From: Deltaproteobacteria bacterium
GTDB lineage: Bacteria; Desulfobacterota; Desulfarculia; Desulfarculales; Desulfarculaceae
Assembly (NCBI GenBank): GCA_020444165.1
Contig: JAHLLK010000091.1
Span: 1 to 17,769 of the forward strand
Direction of reading: 5' to 3'
Length of the DNA: 17,769 nt
Positions 8,428 to 14,698 of the stretch are shown piece by piece (position 1 is the first letter of the stretch; the number at the start of each line of letters is the position of its first letter). The translations under genes and the position numbers were made by a program. The notes beneath the pieces are model-generated. The model was not told the DNA's origin, did not search any database, and saw nothing but the letters and a program-made list of their open reading frames with translations.

Positions 8428-9450
8428 TCACCCTTGGCGGACCCCCGGGGGAGGAGGACCGGCCTGGCTATCTCCGGCGGCCTCCCGGCCATCCGCCGGC
8501 GGCGGGTCCTCCACGTACAGCCGCTCGAAGCTCTTCATGATGAAGTCCACGGTTTCCGGTCTGATGTGCCGGCCGTCGGACGTGTAGTGCTCCCGCGGGT
8601 CGTTGCGCACGATCTCGTAGCTGGGCATGTAGTAGATCTCCGGCCGGGCAGTTTGCACTTCCAACACCGCGGCGTGCAGCACGGACTTGCTGAACTGAGT
8701 GGCCACGTAGGGACCCAGGTGGCCGCGGTAGGTGAGGCTCAGGGGCACCGGCGAAACCGAGAACAGGAATCTTACCCGCGGGTTGTGACGACGCAGGGTG
8801 TCGATGGAGTACAACAGGCACTCCACCACTTCCCGGTAGCTCAAGTTGTGGAATTCATGGCGGCCGGGGTCATGGACCTCCCGGAACGGCACCCCGAAAA
8901 AAGCCGCGCGGTCCTCCCGGTTCCACCACAATTCGGTCAGCCCCAAGGTGAGCACCACCAGACGGGCCGCGGAAAGCAGGCGGCGGCTGGTCGCGGCGTA
9001 GGCTGCCAGGGCCTCGCGGGCTTGTTCCGGGGTGTCCCCCAGAGGATAGGACCCGCGGTGATCATCGGCTTTCCGGAAGGGATCATAATATTTCCCGCCC
9101 AGCCGCCACCAGAGTTCCCGCGGCCGCCAGGTCTCGGGTTGGAAGGATTGGCGCACGATCTGGGCGAAGGAGAGGGGATTGTAGATAACCCCCCAAGGGT
9201 GGGGCAGCAGGTGGTAGCCCTTTTCCCGGAGCCAACCACTAAGTTGCTGGGCAAAGCAGCTCCCTATGGCCACGGTGGGGATGTCCCGGTTGATGATCTT
9301 GGCTCCCTGAAACGCCCCGATTATTTCCTCCGGGGGATAGGGGCAGACCCGCAGATAATGCCCCACCTCGGCCTGGGCCAGAAGTTCCGGAGCCAACCGG
9401 CCGGTCAGCTTGGCCAACCAGCTCTCTTTGTATTCCAACTCCTGGGCCAT
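8428..9450 (-). CDS. GSCFA-family, SGNH-hydrolase-like protein
   Basis: This 340-residue protein carries the motif that names the GSCFA family, at residues 63-67. It also has LTLGLTELW (167-175), SVSPVPL (231-237) and SDGRH (291-295). These resemble the conserved blocks of SGNH hydrolases: a Ser in the first block and an Asp/His pair in the last, suggesting esterase or acyl-transfer chemistry. GSCFA proteins are placed in that clan, but I know of no settled substrate. No signal peptide or membrane segment is visible. The frame stays open to 9519, but I start at ATG 9450, which has GGAG 6 bases upstream and begins MAQELEYKESW; the extra 23 residues look non-family. The C-terminal 25 residues are Pro/Gly-rich. 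It converges on the kinase gene and diverges from the receiver-kinase gene. Confidence 0.88.
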   Translation of the reverse strand: MAQELEYKESWLAKLTGRLAPELLAQAEVGHYLRVCPYPPEEIIGAFQGAKIINRDIPTVAIGSCFAQQLSGWLREKGYHLLPHPWGVIYNPLSFAQIVRQSFQPETWRPRELWWRLGGKYYDPFRKADDHRGSYPLGDTPEQAREALAAYAATSRRLLSAARLVVLTLGLTELWWNREDRAAFFGVPFREVHDPGRHEFHNLSYREVVECLLYSIDTLRRHNPRVRFLFSVSPVPLSLTYRGHLGPYVATQFSKSVLHAAVLEVQTARPEIYYMPSYEIVRNDPREHYTSDGRHIRPETVDFIMKSFERLYVEDPPPADGREAAGDSQAGPPPPGVRQG

Positions 9451-9456
9451 GGCGCT

Positions 9457-9460
9457 CTCC
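9457..9460 (-). promoter_or_regulatory. Ribosome site setting the GSCFA gene start
   Basis: GGAG on the minus strand lies 6 bases before ATG 9450. This supports 9450 over the longer in-frame reading from 9519. Confidence 0.6.
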
Positions 9461-9748
9461 GCATAACACCGCCTTGCGGGCGGGGTAACCCAGCCGGGGG
9501 GCAAGAGAAACCCTCCCACCCCCCGGCGACGGCTCCTGGCGGGCAGAGGTTAATTTGTCGCCGCCTGACGGGAATAGATGTTAAAATTCCTTCCACATAA
9601 AACCCCACCCGGGTCTCCTTGTCCACTGCTTAGTACCCCCTGCATGGTCCCTCCCGGGTATCAAAACTCTAACACCGACAGGGCGGGCCGCCGCTCGCCG
9701 CGCCCGGGGGCCGCGAGGCCTCCCTCCGGGAGTGAGGATATCGGTTTC
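9461..9748. other. Divergent intergenic region, no gene seen
   Basis: About 290 bp separate the starts of the GSCFA gene and the receiver-kinase gene and must hold both promoters. I see an AT-richer patch at 9548-9600 and a short inverted repeat, GGAAT (9571-9575) and ATTCC (9586-9590), which could be an operator. A small hairpin at 9720-9732 (CTCCC, loop TCC, GGGAG) lies just before the ribosome site of the receiver-kinase gene. No pair of good -35 and -10 boxes stands out. The plus-strand frame is open back to 9578, but residues there look non-coding (Pro/Arg/Gly-rich with no family match). Confidence 0.5.
9734..9738 (+). promoter_or_regulatory. Ribosome site setting the receiver-kinase start
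   Basis: GAGGA lies 10 bases before ATG 9749, whose product reaches the receiver domain within 12 residues. The next in-frame ATG (9755) would be 16 bases away, and the earlier ATG 9578 would add 57 residues without domain character. Confidence 0.5.
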
Positions 9749-11266
9749 ATGCCCATGTTCGCCGCAGCCCCCGCCGAGATCCTGAACATCCTGCTGGTGG
9801 AGGACAACCCCCACGACCAAGTGAGCTTCGGCCGCGCCCTCCGGGGACAATTCCCTCACGAGATCAATACCTTTTGCACGGCCGAGGAGGTCCTGGCCCT
9901 GCCCGCGGAGGCCATCCTGACCGCGGACGTCATCGTGGTGGATCACGGGTTGCCCGGGCTCTCGGGCCAGGAGCTTTGCCGCGAGCTGCAGCGCCACCAG
10001 GCCTGCCCGCCCCTGGTGGCCCTCACCGGCCAGGGCTCGGAGCGGCTGGCCGTGGAGTACCTGAAGGGCGGAGTGGCCGATTACCTGGTCAAGGACTGGC
10101 AGGGCGGCTATTTGGAGATGCTGCCCATGGTGCTCCGGGAAGTGGTGCGCCGGCGGCGGGAAAGCCTGGCCCTGCAGAACGCCGAGCTGGAGCTGATGGA
10201 GGCCGGGGTGCGGCGGCGCACCCTGTTGGACGGCCTGGCCGTGGGGGTCCTGTCCCTGGACCACCAGCTCCGGGTGGTGGAGATGAACCGCACCGCCGAG
10301 GAGCTGACCGGTTGGCGCGAGCTGGAGGCCCTGGGCCACTCCTGCCGTGACGTGCTCCACGCCGATCTCTGCCAGGCCGACTGCCCGCTCAAGCAGAGCG
10401 TGGAGGCCGGCCGGGCCGTGGGCCCCCTGGAAGCCAGCCTCTTGCAGCCCGACGGGAGGCAGCGTCCCCTGAGCTACACCCTGGCCCCGGTGCTGGGCGG
10501 GGACGGGGTGCTGTTGGGGGCGGTGGCCGTGTTCCAGGACATCAGCCTGAACAAGGCCCTGGAGCAGGAGCGTTCGGCCATGCTCTCCATGCTGGTGCAC
10601 GACATGAAGACCCCCCTGGTCAGCATCAAGGGCTTTGCCGGCCGCCTGTTGGCCAAAGGCGGCGAACTGAACCCGGAGCAGCACCGCACCTACCTGGAGA
10701 TCATCTCCCGGGAAGCCGGCCGCCTGCAAAAATTGGTGCTGGATTTCCTGGAGTCCTCGCGCCAGAACCGGGGCGGGCTGGCCTTGGACCGCCAGCCCCA
10801 TGACTTGGCCGCCCTGGTGGTCCGTCTCGCCGAATCCTTTGCCGCCCGGGCCGAGGAAGCCGGGGTGGCGATCAACCTGGAACTGCCGCCCGGGGGCCTC
10901 TGCCTGACCTTGGACCCGGTGCGCCTGGAGCAGGCCCTGGGCAATCTGTTGGACAACGCCCTGGCCTTTTCCCCGGCCGGGGGCCGGGTGCGGGTCTGCC
11001 TGGCCCCGGAGGGCGCCGGCTGCCGCCTGGAGGTGGCGGACCAGGGACCGGGCATCAGCCCCGAGGATCTGCCCCAGCTCTTCCGCCCCTTTTTCCGCAG
11101 CCAGAACCAGCCCGCCAAGCGGTCCGGCTTCGGCCTGGGCCTGGCCGGAGTCAAGTCCATCGTGGAGAGCCACAACGGGCACATCGAGGTGATCAGCCAG
11201 CCGGGCCGGGGCAGCCGCTTCGTGCTTCATCTGCCGGCCGGGCCGGAGCCCGGGGACCCGGCTTGA
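9749..11266 (+). CDS. Receiver-PAS-histidine kinase hybrid
   Basis: This soluble 505-residue two-component protein has its receiver domain first. The receiver (about 12-135) shows acidic Glu18-Asp19, phosphoacceptor Asp65 in VVDHGLPG, Thr93 and Lys115. A PAS domain (about 155-268) carries three close cysteines (199, 208, 212 in CRDVLHADLCQADCPL). HisKA follows with His284 in LVHDMKTPL, then an ATPase domain with LLDNALAF (400-407), DQGPGIS (431-437) and GFGLGLAG (460-467). A front-end receiver usually lets another kinase tune the kinase behind it, so it may sit in the middle of a phosphorelay; the PAS-GAF kinase nearby is a candidate partner, by proximity only. No output domain or downstream regulator is present. 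It converges on the CoA-transferase gene. Confidence 0.9.
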   Translation: MPMFAAAPAEILNILLVEDNPHDQVSFGRALRGQFPHEINTFCTAEEVLALPAEAILTADVIVVDHGLPGLSGQELCRELQRHQACPPLVALTGQGSERLAVEYLKGGVADYLVKDWQGGYLEMLPMVLREVVRRRRESLALQNAELELMEAGVRRRTLLDGLAVGVLSLDHQLRVVEMNRTAEELTGWRELEALGHSCRDVLHADLCQADCPLKQSVEAGRAVGPLEASLLQPDGRQRPLSYTLAPVLGGDGVLLGAVAVFQDISLNKALEQERSAMLSMLVHDMKTPLVSIKGFAGRLLAKGGELNPEQHRTYLEIISREAGRLQKLVLDFLESSRQNRGGLALDRQPHDLAALVVRLAESFAARAEEAGVAINLELPPGGLCLTLDPVRLEQALGNLLDNALAFSPAGGRVRVCLAPEGAGCRLEVADQGPGISPEDLPQLFRPFFRSQNQPAKRSGFGLGLAGVKSIVESHNGHIEVISQPGRGSRFVLHLPAGPEPGDPA

Positions 11267-11292
11267 GCCCGGCGCGGGTCCCCGCGCCAGGC
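11267..11292. terminator. Hairpin between convergent genes
   Basis: A perfect 7-bp stem (GGCGCGG 11271-11277, CCGCGCC 11282-11288) with a GTCC loop lies between the receiver-kinase stop and the CoA-transferase stop. Past a single C/A mismatch three further pairs (GCC 11267-11269, GGC 11290-11292) extend it. It nearly fills the 30-bp gap and could serve both converging genes, but there is no proper T-run (the plus strand continues CCCTCTATT). Confidence 0.5.
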
Positions 11293-11296
11293 CCCT

Positions 11297-13174
11297 CTAT
11301 TCCGCGGCCGGTTGGCCCCCGTCCCGCGCGAACCAGTGCTCCACCCGCCACACGTCCGGCTCGATGACCTCCTTGGTATAGGGCCCCAGCTTGCCGAACA
11401 CCTTGAGCATGGCCTTGTTGGAGCCGAAGGACACGGCCCAGAACCCGGGCACGCCCTTCTTCTTGGCATAGGCCGTGAGGTGGTCCTGCAACACGGTGCC
11501 CAGCCCGGTGCCCTGCCAGTCGTCGTGCACCGTATAAGCCACCTCGGCCAGGCCGGTGGGATCGCCCAGGGCGTAGCGCCCCATGCCCACGATCTTCTCC
11601 CGTCCCTGGGGACCGGTGGTGGCCACCAGGGCCATGTCCTTGTCATAGTCCAGGTTCACCAGGCCCTGGGCCGTGACGTGGGGCAGGGCGCGCACCGGCC
11701 GGAAGTAGCGGTTGTAGATGGTCGCGTCGGAATGGGAATAGAAGAACTCCTGCATCAGGATCTCGTCGGTGGGCTTGATGGGCCGGAGGCTCACCTGGGC
11801 CCCGTTGCCCAAGACCGCGGTGGTCTCGGCCCACTCGGGGTAAAGGTCCTGTTCGGCGGTCAAGAGGATCTGGTCCGGGTACACGTAGGCCTCGGCCTTG
11901 GCCTGGTCCAGGAGCTCCTGGCGGAAGTGGGGATGGGCGATGTTGATCAGGGCCAAGGCCCGCTCCCGCACGGTGCGGCCCTTCAGGTAGGCGATGCCGT
12001 ACTCGGTGACCACGTAATGCAAATCGCCCCGGGTGGCCACCACGCCGGCGCCTTCCCCCAGATGGTGCACGATGCGGCTCTTGTCCCCGGCCCGGTTGGT
12101 GCTGGGCAGCACCATGATGGAGCGTCCGCCCCGGCTCATGGCCGCGCCGCGCATGAAGTCCAGGCGCCCTCCCAGGCCGGAGTAGAAGCTGTAGCCCAGG
12201 GATTCGCTGGAGACCTGGCCCGAGAGGTCCACCTCCTGGGCGCTGCCCACGGAGACCATGTTGTGGTTCCGGGCGATGTCCAGGGGGTTGTACACCACCT
12301 CGCTGGGCAGGAACAGGAAGTTGGGGTTCAAGTCCACGTAGTCGTACATGCGGCGGCTGCCGATGCAGAACGAGGCCACCACCCGGTGGGGGTAATGGTT
12401 CTTGCGGTCGCCGGTGATCACCCCGTTATCCAACAGGTCGATCATGGCGTCGGCCACCACCTCGGTGTGCAGCCCCAGGTCCCGTTTGTCGCCCAGGTGG
12501 CCCAGGACCCCGTAGGGGATGTGGCCGTAGCCGATGTGCAGGGTGTCGCCGTCGTTGATGAGCTTGGCCACGTGCCCGGCGATGCGCGCCCCCACCTCGT
12601 CCAGCGGCGGGTACAGGAATTCGGCCAGGGGCTCGTCCTCCTCCACAAAGGCGTCGAAGCGGGACACCGGCAGGAAGGTGTTGCCCATGGTGCGGGGCAT
12701 GAAGTGGTTCACCTGGGCGATGACCTTCTTGGCCGTTTCGGCCGCGGCCCGGGCCACGTCCACCCCGATGCCCAGGGACACCCAGCCGTGCTCGTCGGGC
12801 GGGCTCACCTGGATGAGCGCCACGTCCAGCTCCACGTCGCGGCGCCGGAACAGGTCCGGAATCTCGTGCATGAAGGCCGGGGTGTAGTCGGCCCGGCCCC
12901 GGTTCACCGCCTCGCGGGTGCTGGGGCCGATGAAGAAGGCGTTGTGCCGGAAGCGGCGGTCAAAGCGCTTCTCGGTGTAGGTGGGCTCGGACAGGGTGAT
13001 GAAGTGGAGGATCTCCACGTCGTGCAGATCGTCGGCCCGCTGCATCAGGGCCTGCACCAGGGCCCGGGGCTCGGCGCAGGCCGAGCCCACGAAGACCCGG
13101 GCTCCCCGCCGCACCAGGCGGAGCGCCCGCCCGGCCGTGGTTTTGCGCGCTCGGTAAATCTCCCGCCAGCTCAT
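11297..13174 (-). CDS. Acetyl-CoA hydrolase/transferase fused to a GNAT domain
   Basis: This 625-residue enzyme has two parts. Residues 1 to about 450 form a CoA-transferase of the acetyl-CoA hydrolase / 4-hydroxybutyrate CoA-transferase family; Glu238 in GLHTEVVAD is the expected catalytic residue that carries the CoA thioester. YGIAYLKGRTVRERA (392-406) is a typical C-terminal segment. Residues about 460-615 are a GNAT acyltransferase domain with the acetyl-CoA loop WQGTGLGTVL (553-562). The enzyme would move CoA between short-chain acids in the cytoplasm; the GNAT part may modify a protein or control the first part. The ATG has an excellent AAGGAGGTG ribosome site (13179-13187). It follows the unknown gene after a 99-bp gap on the same strand. 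The acyl substrate cannot be assigned. Confidence 0.92.
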   Translation of the reverse strand: MSWREIYRARKTTAGRALRLVRRGARVFVGSACAEPRALVQALMQRADDLHDVEILHFITLSEPTYTEKRFDRRFRHNAFFIGPSTREAVNRGRADYTPAFMHEIPDLFRRRDVELDVALIQVSPPDEHGWVSLGIGVDVARAAAETAKKVIAQVNHFMPRTMGNTFLPVSRFDAFVEEDEPLAEFLYPPLDEVGARIAGHVAKLINDGDTLHIGYGHIPYGVLGHLGDKRDLGLHTEVVADAMIDLLDNGVITGDRKNHYPHRVVASFCIGSRRMYDYVDLNPNFLFLPSEVVYNPLDIARNHNMVSVGSAQEVDLSGQVSSESLGYSFYSGLGGRLDFMRGAAMSRGGRSIMVLPSTNRAGDKSRIVHHLGEGAGVVATRGDLHYVVTEYGIAYLKGRTVRERALALINIAHPHFRQELLDQAKAEAYVYPDQILLTAEQDLYPEWAETTAVLGNGAQVSLRPIKPTDEILMQEFFYSHSDATIYNRYFRPVRALPHVTAQGLVNLDYDKDMALVATTGPQGREKIVGMGRYALGDPTGLAEVAYTVHDDWQGTGLGTVLQDHLTAYAKKKGVPGFWAVSFGSNKAMLKVFGKLGPYTKEVIEPDVWRVEHWFARDGGQPAAE

Positions 13175-13273
13175 GGCCCACCTCCTTGGCAGCCCCGGCT
13201 TCTTTCCGAGGATTTTCCCAGCCTAGCACGGGCCGGGCCCCGCCACCAGAGGGTTAGTATCCGGCCCTTCCGG
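13175..13273. promoter_or_regulatory. Gap between two minus-strand genes
   Basis: This 99-bp spacer has a 7-bp inverted repeat (GGGCCGG 13230-13236, CCGGCCC 13261-13267) with a 24-base loop and no T-run. Closer to the CoA-transferase, the minus strand reads TGCTAGGCT, a possible extended -10 box (TAGGCT at 13220-13225) without a good -35. The CoA-transferase may therefore have its own promoter or be read from upstream. Confidence 0.3.
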
Positions 13274-14119
13274 TCATCCCGCCAAACCCCGGGGAGGCCC
13301 GAAGCCCTGGAAGCGGGCGCCCGCCGGGGCCTCGCCCCAGGGGTGGGCGGCCCCGGGGCGGACCAGCACCCGCCAGGCCCCGGCCGGGGTGGCCAGCTCG
13401 GCCCACAAGGGCCCCAACGGCGGCGGCGGCACCCGGGCGGGGCCGGTGAGCGGCAGGGGCCGGGCCAGGCCCCAAAAGCCGCCGGCCAGGAGGAACTCCG
13501 GCAGCAAGCCGTCGGCCCGCCGCAGCACCAGGCCCAGGCAGGGGGCTCCGGGCCGGTCCGGCCGGGTCCAGAGCCCGGAAACCGGGTCCCGGCGGGGCGG
13601 GGTGTCCCCCACGGCCTCGGCCCAGGCATGGCCGGCCGGGGAGCCCCCCGCCCCGGGCGGGCAAAGGTACACCGCCCACCAGGCCGGCCCCTCCCCGGGC
13701 TCTCCGGCCATGGGCGGCAGATCCACGGCCAGAGGTTGCCGCAGGGTGCGCCAACTCCCCTGGCCAGCCAGGCTCCCCGGCGACACCTCCAGGCGGTCCG
13801 GCCCGGCCCAGACCGGGGCCAGGCCCACCAGCCTCCCGGGGGACGGGGCGGCCGGGGGCCGGCTGAGGCAGACTTCCGGGCCCTCGGCCTCCCGCCGGAA
13901 ATAAAGCTCCAGGGCCCCCTGCCGGCGGCGGGTGTAGAGCACCCCCTCGTCCGGGCCGGTGACCGGCGGCGCGTCTTGGGCCGCCAGGAAGCGCCGCCGG
14001 CCGTGGCCGTCGGGCCCGGCCTCCACCAGGGCCAGCCGGTTCAGGGTGTCGGGCCGGCAGGGGTGATTGGCCCCCACCATGGGCTCATGAAATTGGATGC
14101 GATAATCTTCGCTTGGCAT
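13274..14119 (-). CDS. Unknown protein resembling a phage tail-fibre module
   Basis: I cannot assign this 281-residue protein to a named family. The N-terminus reads FHEPMVGANHPCRPDTLNRL (10-29), followed by VEAGPDG and then LYTRRRQGALELYFRREA (61-78). The middle has a VSPGSL segment and WWAVYL (146-151), and later CLGLVLRRADGLLPEF (194-209). From memory, this order of short motifs resembles phage tail-fibre and virion proteins (a 'DTLNR...VEHDGTH' start, an 'LYxKxxxGxxELYFR' segment, a 'WYYVYLI' core, then a 'RLGxVRTDxxGxxxPF' strand). No signal peptide or membrane segment is seen, and no other phage gene adjoins it. Composition is Pro/Gly/Ala-rich. ATG 14119 is preceded by AAGGTGG on the minus strand at about 8 bases. 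Coding status is likely but less certain than for its neighbours. Confidence 0.65.
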   Translation of the reverse strand: MPSEDYRIQFHEPMVGANHPCRPDTLNRLALVEAGPDGHGRRRFLAAQDAPPVTGPDEGVLYTRRRQGALELYFRREAEGPEVCLSRPPAAPSPGRLVGLAPVWAGPDRLEVSPGSLAGQGSWRTLRQPLAVDLPPMAGEPGEGPAWWAVYLCPPGAGGSPAGHAWAEAVGDTPPRRDPVSGLWTRPDRPGAPCLGLVLRRADGLLPEFLLAGGFWGLARPLPLTGPARVPPPPLGPLWAELATPAGAWRVLVRPGAAHPWGEAPAGARFQGFGPPRGLAG

Positions 14120-14225
14120 AACCCCCCACCTTTTCCATGCGCGATGCGGGCCGTCCGGGACCCGCGGAGAGATATCAGGTGTTCCCTGCAGCCTGTTCTA
14201 AACGCTCTGGAAGCGCGTGGCCCAG

Positions 14226-14250
14226 GGAAGCGGCTCGAGAAAACGCTTCC
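14226..14250. repeat. Inverted repeat, 7-bp arms
   Basis: GGAAGCG (14226-14232) pairs with CGCTTCC (14244-14250) across an 11-base loop. Another GGAAGCG at 14209-14215 could compete for the same right arm, giving two alternative folds. Confidence 0.7.
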
Positions 14251-14260
14251 TCCGGCTTGA

Positions 14261-14322
14261 CCAGATGCCCACCGGCTGCGCTCGGTTGTCGCTCGTCCGT
14301 CGCCTTGCCGGCGAACATCTGG
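14261..14322. repeat. Compound inverted repeat
   Basis: CCAGATG (14261-14267) pairs with CATCTGG (14316-14322). Inside a 4x4 internal loop, CCGGC (14272-14276) pairs with GCCGG (14307-14311), leaving a 30-base apical region. The coaxial arrangement is what a structured RNA would show, but no known RNA family is recognised. Confidence 0.5.
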
Positions 14323-14332
14323 CTGGGCCGGC

Positions 14333-14386
14333 CCAAGTGGAGGCCGATGCACGGTGCAGGACGCACCGTGCATCGCTCTCCAAGTG
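14333..14386. repeat. Perfect 13-bp hairpin between 7-bp direct repeats
   Basis: CGATGCACGGTGC (14345-14357) and its exact complement (14363-14375) surround AGGAC. Past a 2-base internal loop, GGAG (14339-14342) pairs with CTCC (14378-14381). The direct repeat CCAAGTG stands on both sides (14333-14339 and 14380-14386), overlapping the outer pairs. No T-run follows directly. It could be a terminator-like hairpin, a protein-binding dyad or a miniature insertion. Confidence 0.7.
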
Positions 14387-14518
14387 ACAAAATGTCCCCT
14401 GAAAAATCAGAAATTATTTGTTTTTTGCCAATCCCCCAAGTTCCACGGTGATCCCTGATCGCAGATGCCCAGGGCCCAACCCAGCCAAAACCATGAAGTT
14501 TTTGGGGGGAAGGGGGGC

Positions 14519-14580
14519 GTGGGGGGAAACCCCCTTTTGTTCACAAAAAGGGGTTTCCCCCCACCTTCCCATTTCTCCGA
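14519..14580. repeat. Second copy of the long palindromic repeat
   Basis: Arms of 22 bases (14519-14540 and 14543-14564) with one mismatch flank a TC loop. The outer GTGGGGGG, the 2-base TC loop and the T/A runs at the loop match the element at 1-46. Both copies are followed by a closely similar 16-base box (14565-14580 here, 49-64 there; 14 of 16 identical). GGGAAGG (14507-14513) could extend the stem by pairing with CCTTCCC (14564-14570) past a bulge. Each arm contains a G-run, GAAA loop and C-run hairpin followed by TTTTGTT or TTTTTG, a terminator shape on both strands. It separates the pdxA promoter from upstream transcription. Confidence 0.8.
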
Positions 14581-14601
14581 CACCCTCCCAGGGGACCCGG
14601 T

Positions 14602-14630
14602 TTGACCCGACCCGGGACGGGCGTTACAAT
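14602..14630 (+). promoter_or_regulatory. Sigma-70-like promoter of pdxA-uvrA
   Basis: TTGACC (14602-14607, 5 of 6 to consensus) and TACAAT (14625-14630, 5 of 6) are separated by exactly 17 bases. Transcription would start near 14637, giving a leader of about 60 bases before the pdxA ATG. It is the best promoter match I found in the window. Three GACCCG-type repeats (within 14594-14614) surround the -35 box. Confidence 0.75.
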
Positions 14631-14656
14631 TCCTAATAAAAAAAATCAACCGGTGA

Positions 14657-14683
14657 GGGGCTTCCCTTTTTGGGAGGCCCTTT
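14657..14683 (+). promoter_or_regulatory. Hairpin in the pdxA leader
   Basis: GGGCTTCCC (14658-14666) pairs with GGGAGGCCC (14672-14680), 9 bp with one G-U wobble and a TTTTT loop. Only three T bases follow, so it is a poor terminator. It ends 8 bases before the GGAG ribosome site (14689-14692) and could shape mRNA stability or translation. Confidence 0.5.
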
Positions 14684-14698
14684 CCGATGGAGTAACGC

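Larger units (their letters stand above)
14120..14698. other. Gene-free, hairpin-rich region
   Basis: No convincing gene lies in these 579 bp. In order, they contain a 7-bp hairpin (14226-14250), a larger fold (14261-14322), the palindrome GGGCCGGCCC (14325-14334), and a long hairpin flanked by direct repeats (14333-14386). An AT-rich patch (14400-14428) unlike the rest of the window comes next, then the second copy of the terminal palindrome (14519-14580), a strong promoter (14602-14630) and a hairpin in the pdxA leader. Short frames crossing the region are Arg/Pro-rich and match nothing I know. Confidence 0.7.

Noticed and set aside
9571..9590. Inverted repeat GGAAT-N10-ATTCC as a definite operator
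   Set aside because: Five-base arms in an AT-richer patch are weak evidence; mentioned only as part of the intergenic region.
9581..11230. A 549-codon minus-strand frame opposite the receiver-kinase
   Set aside because: Same shadow composition, and the plus-strand product has intact receiver, PAS and kinase motifs.
11312..14260. A 982-codon open frame on the plus strand, opposite the CoA-transferase and the phage-like gene
   Set aside because: It is His/Gly/Ala/Gln-rich with no domain character, spans two genes with good evidence on the other strand, and is the expected stop-free shadow of GC-ending codons.
14226..14381. Possible CRISPR array or integron attC site
   Set aside because: The stems differ from one another in sequence and spacing, there are no regular spacers, and no cas or integrase gene is present.
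14175..14390. Short minus-strand frames (about 60-110 codons) in the gene-free region
   Set aside because: They overlap strong hairpins, are Arg/Pro-rich, lack good ribosome sites and match no family I recognise. A small gene cannot be wholly excluded.
14418..14636. A 72-codon plus-strand frame across the second palindrome
   Set aside because: Its codons are mostly the G-run/C-run palindrome and promoter; no protein signal is seen.
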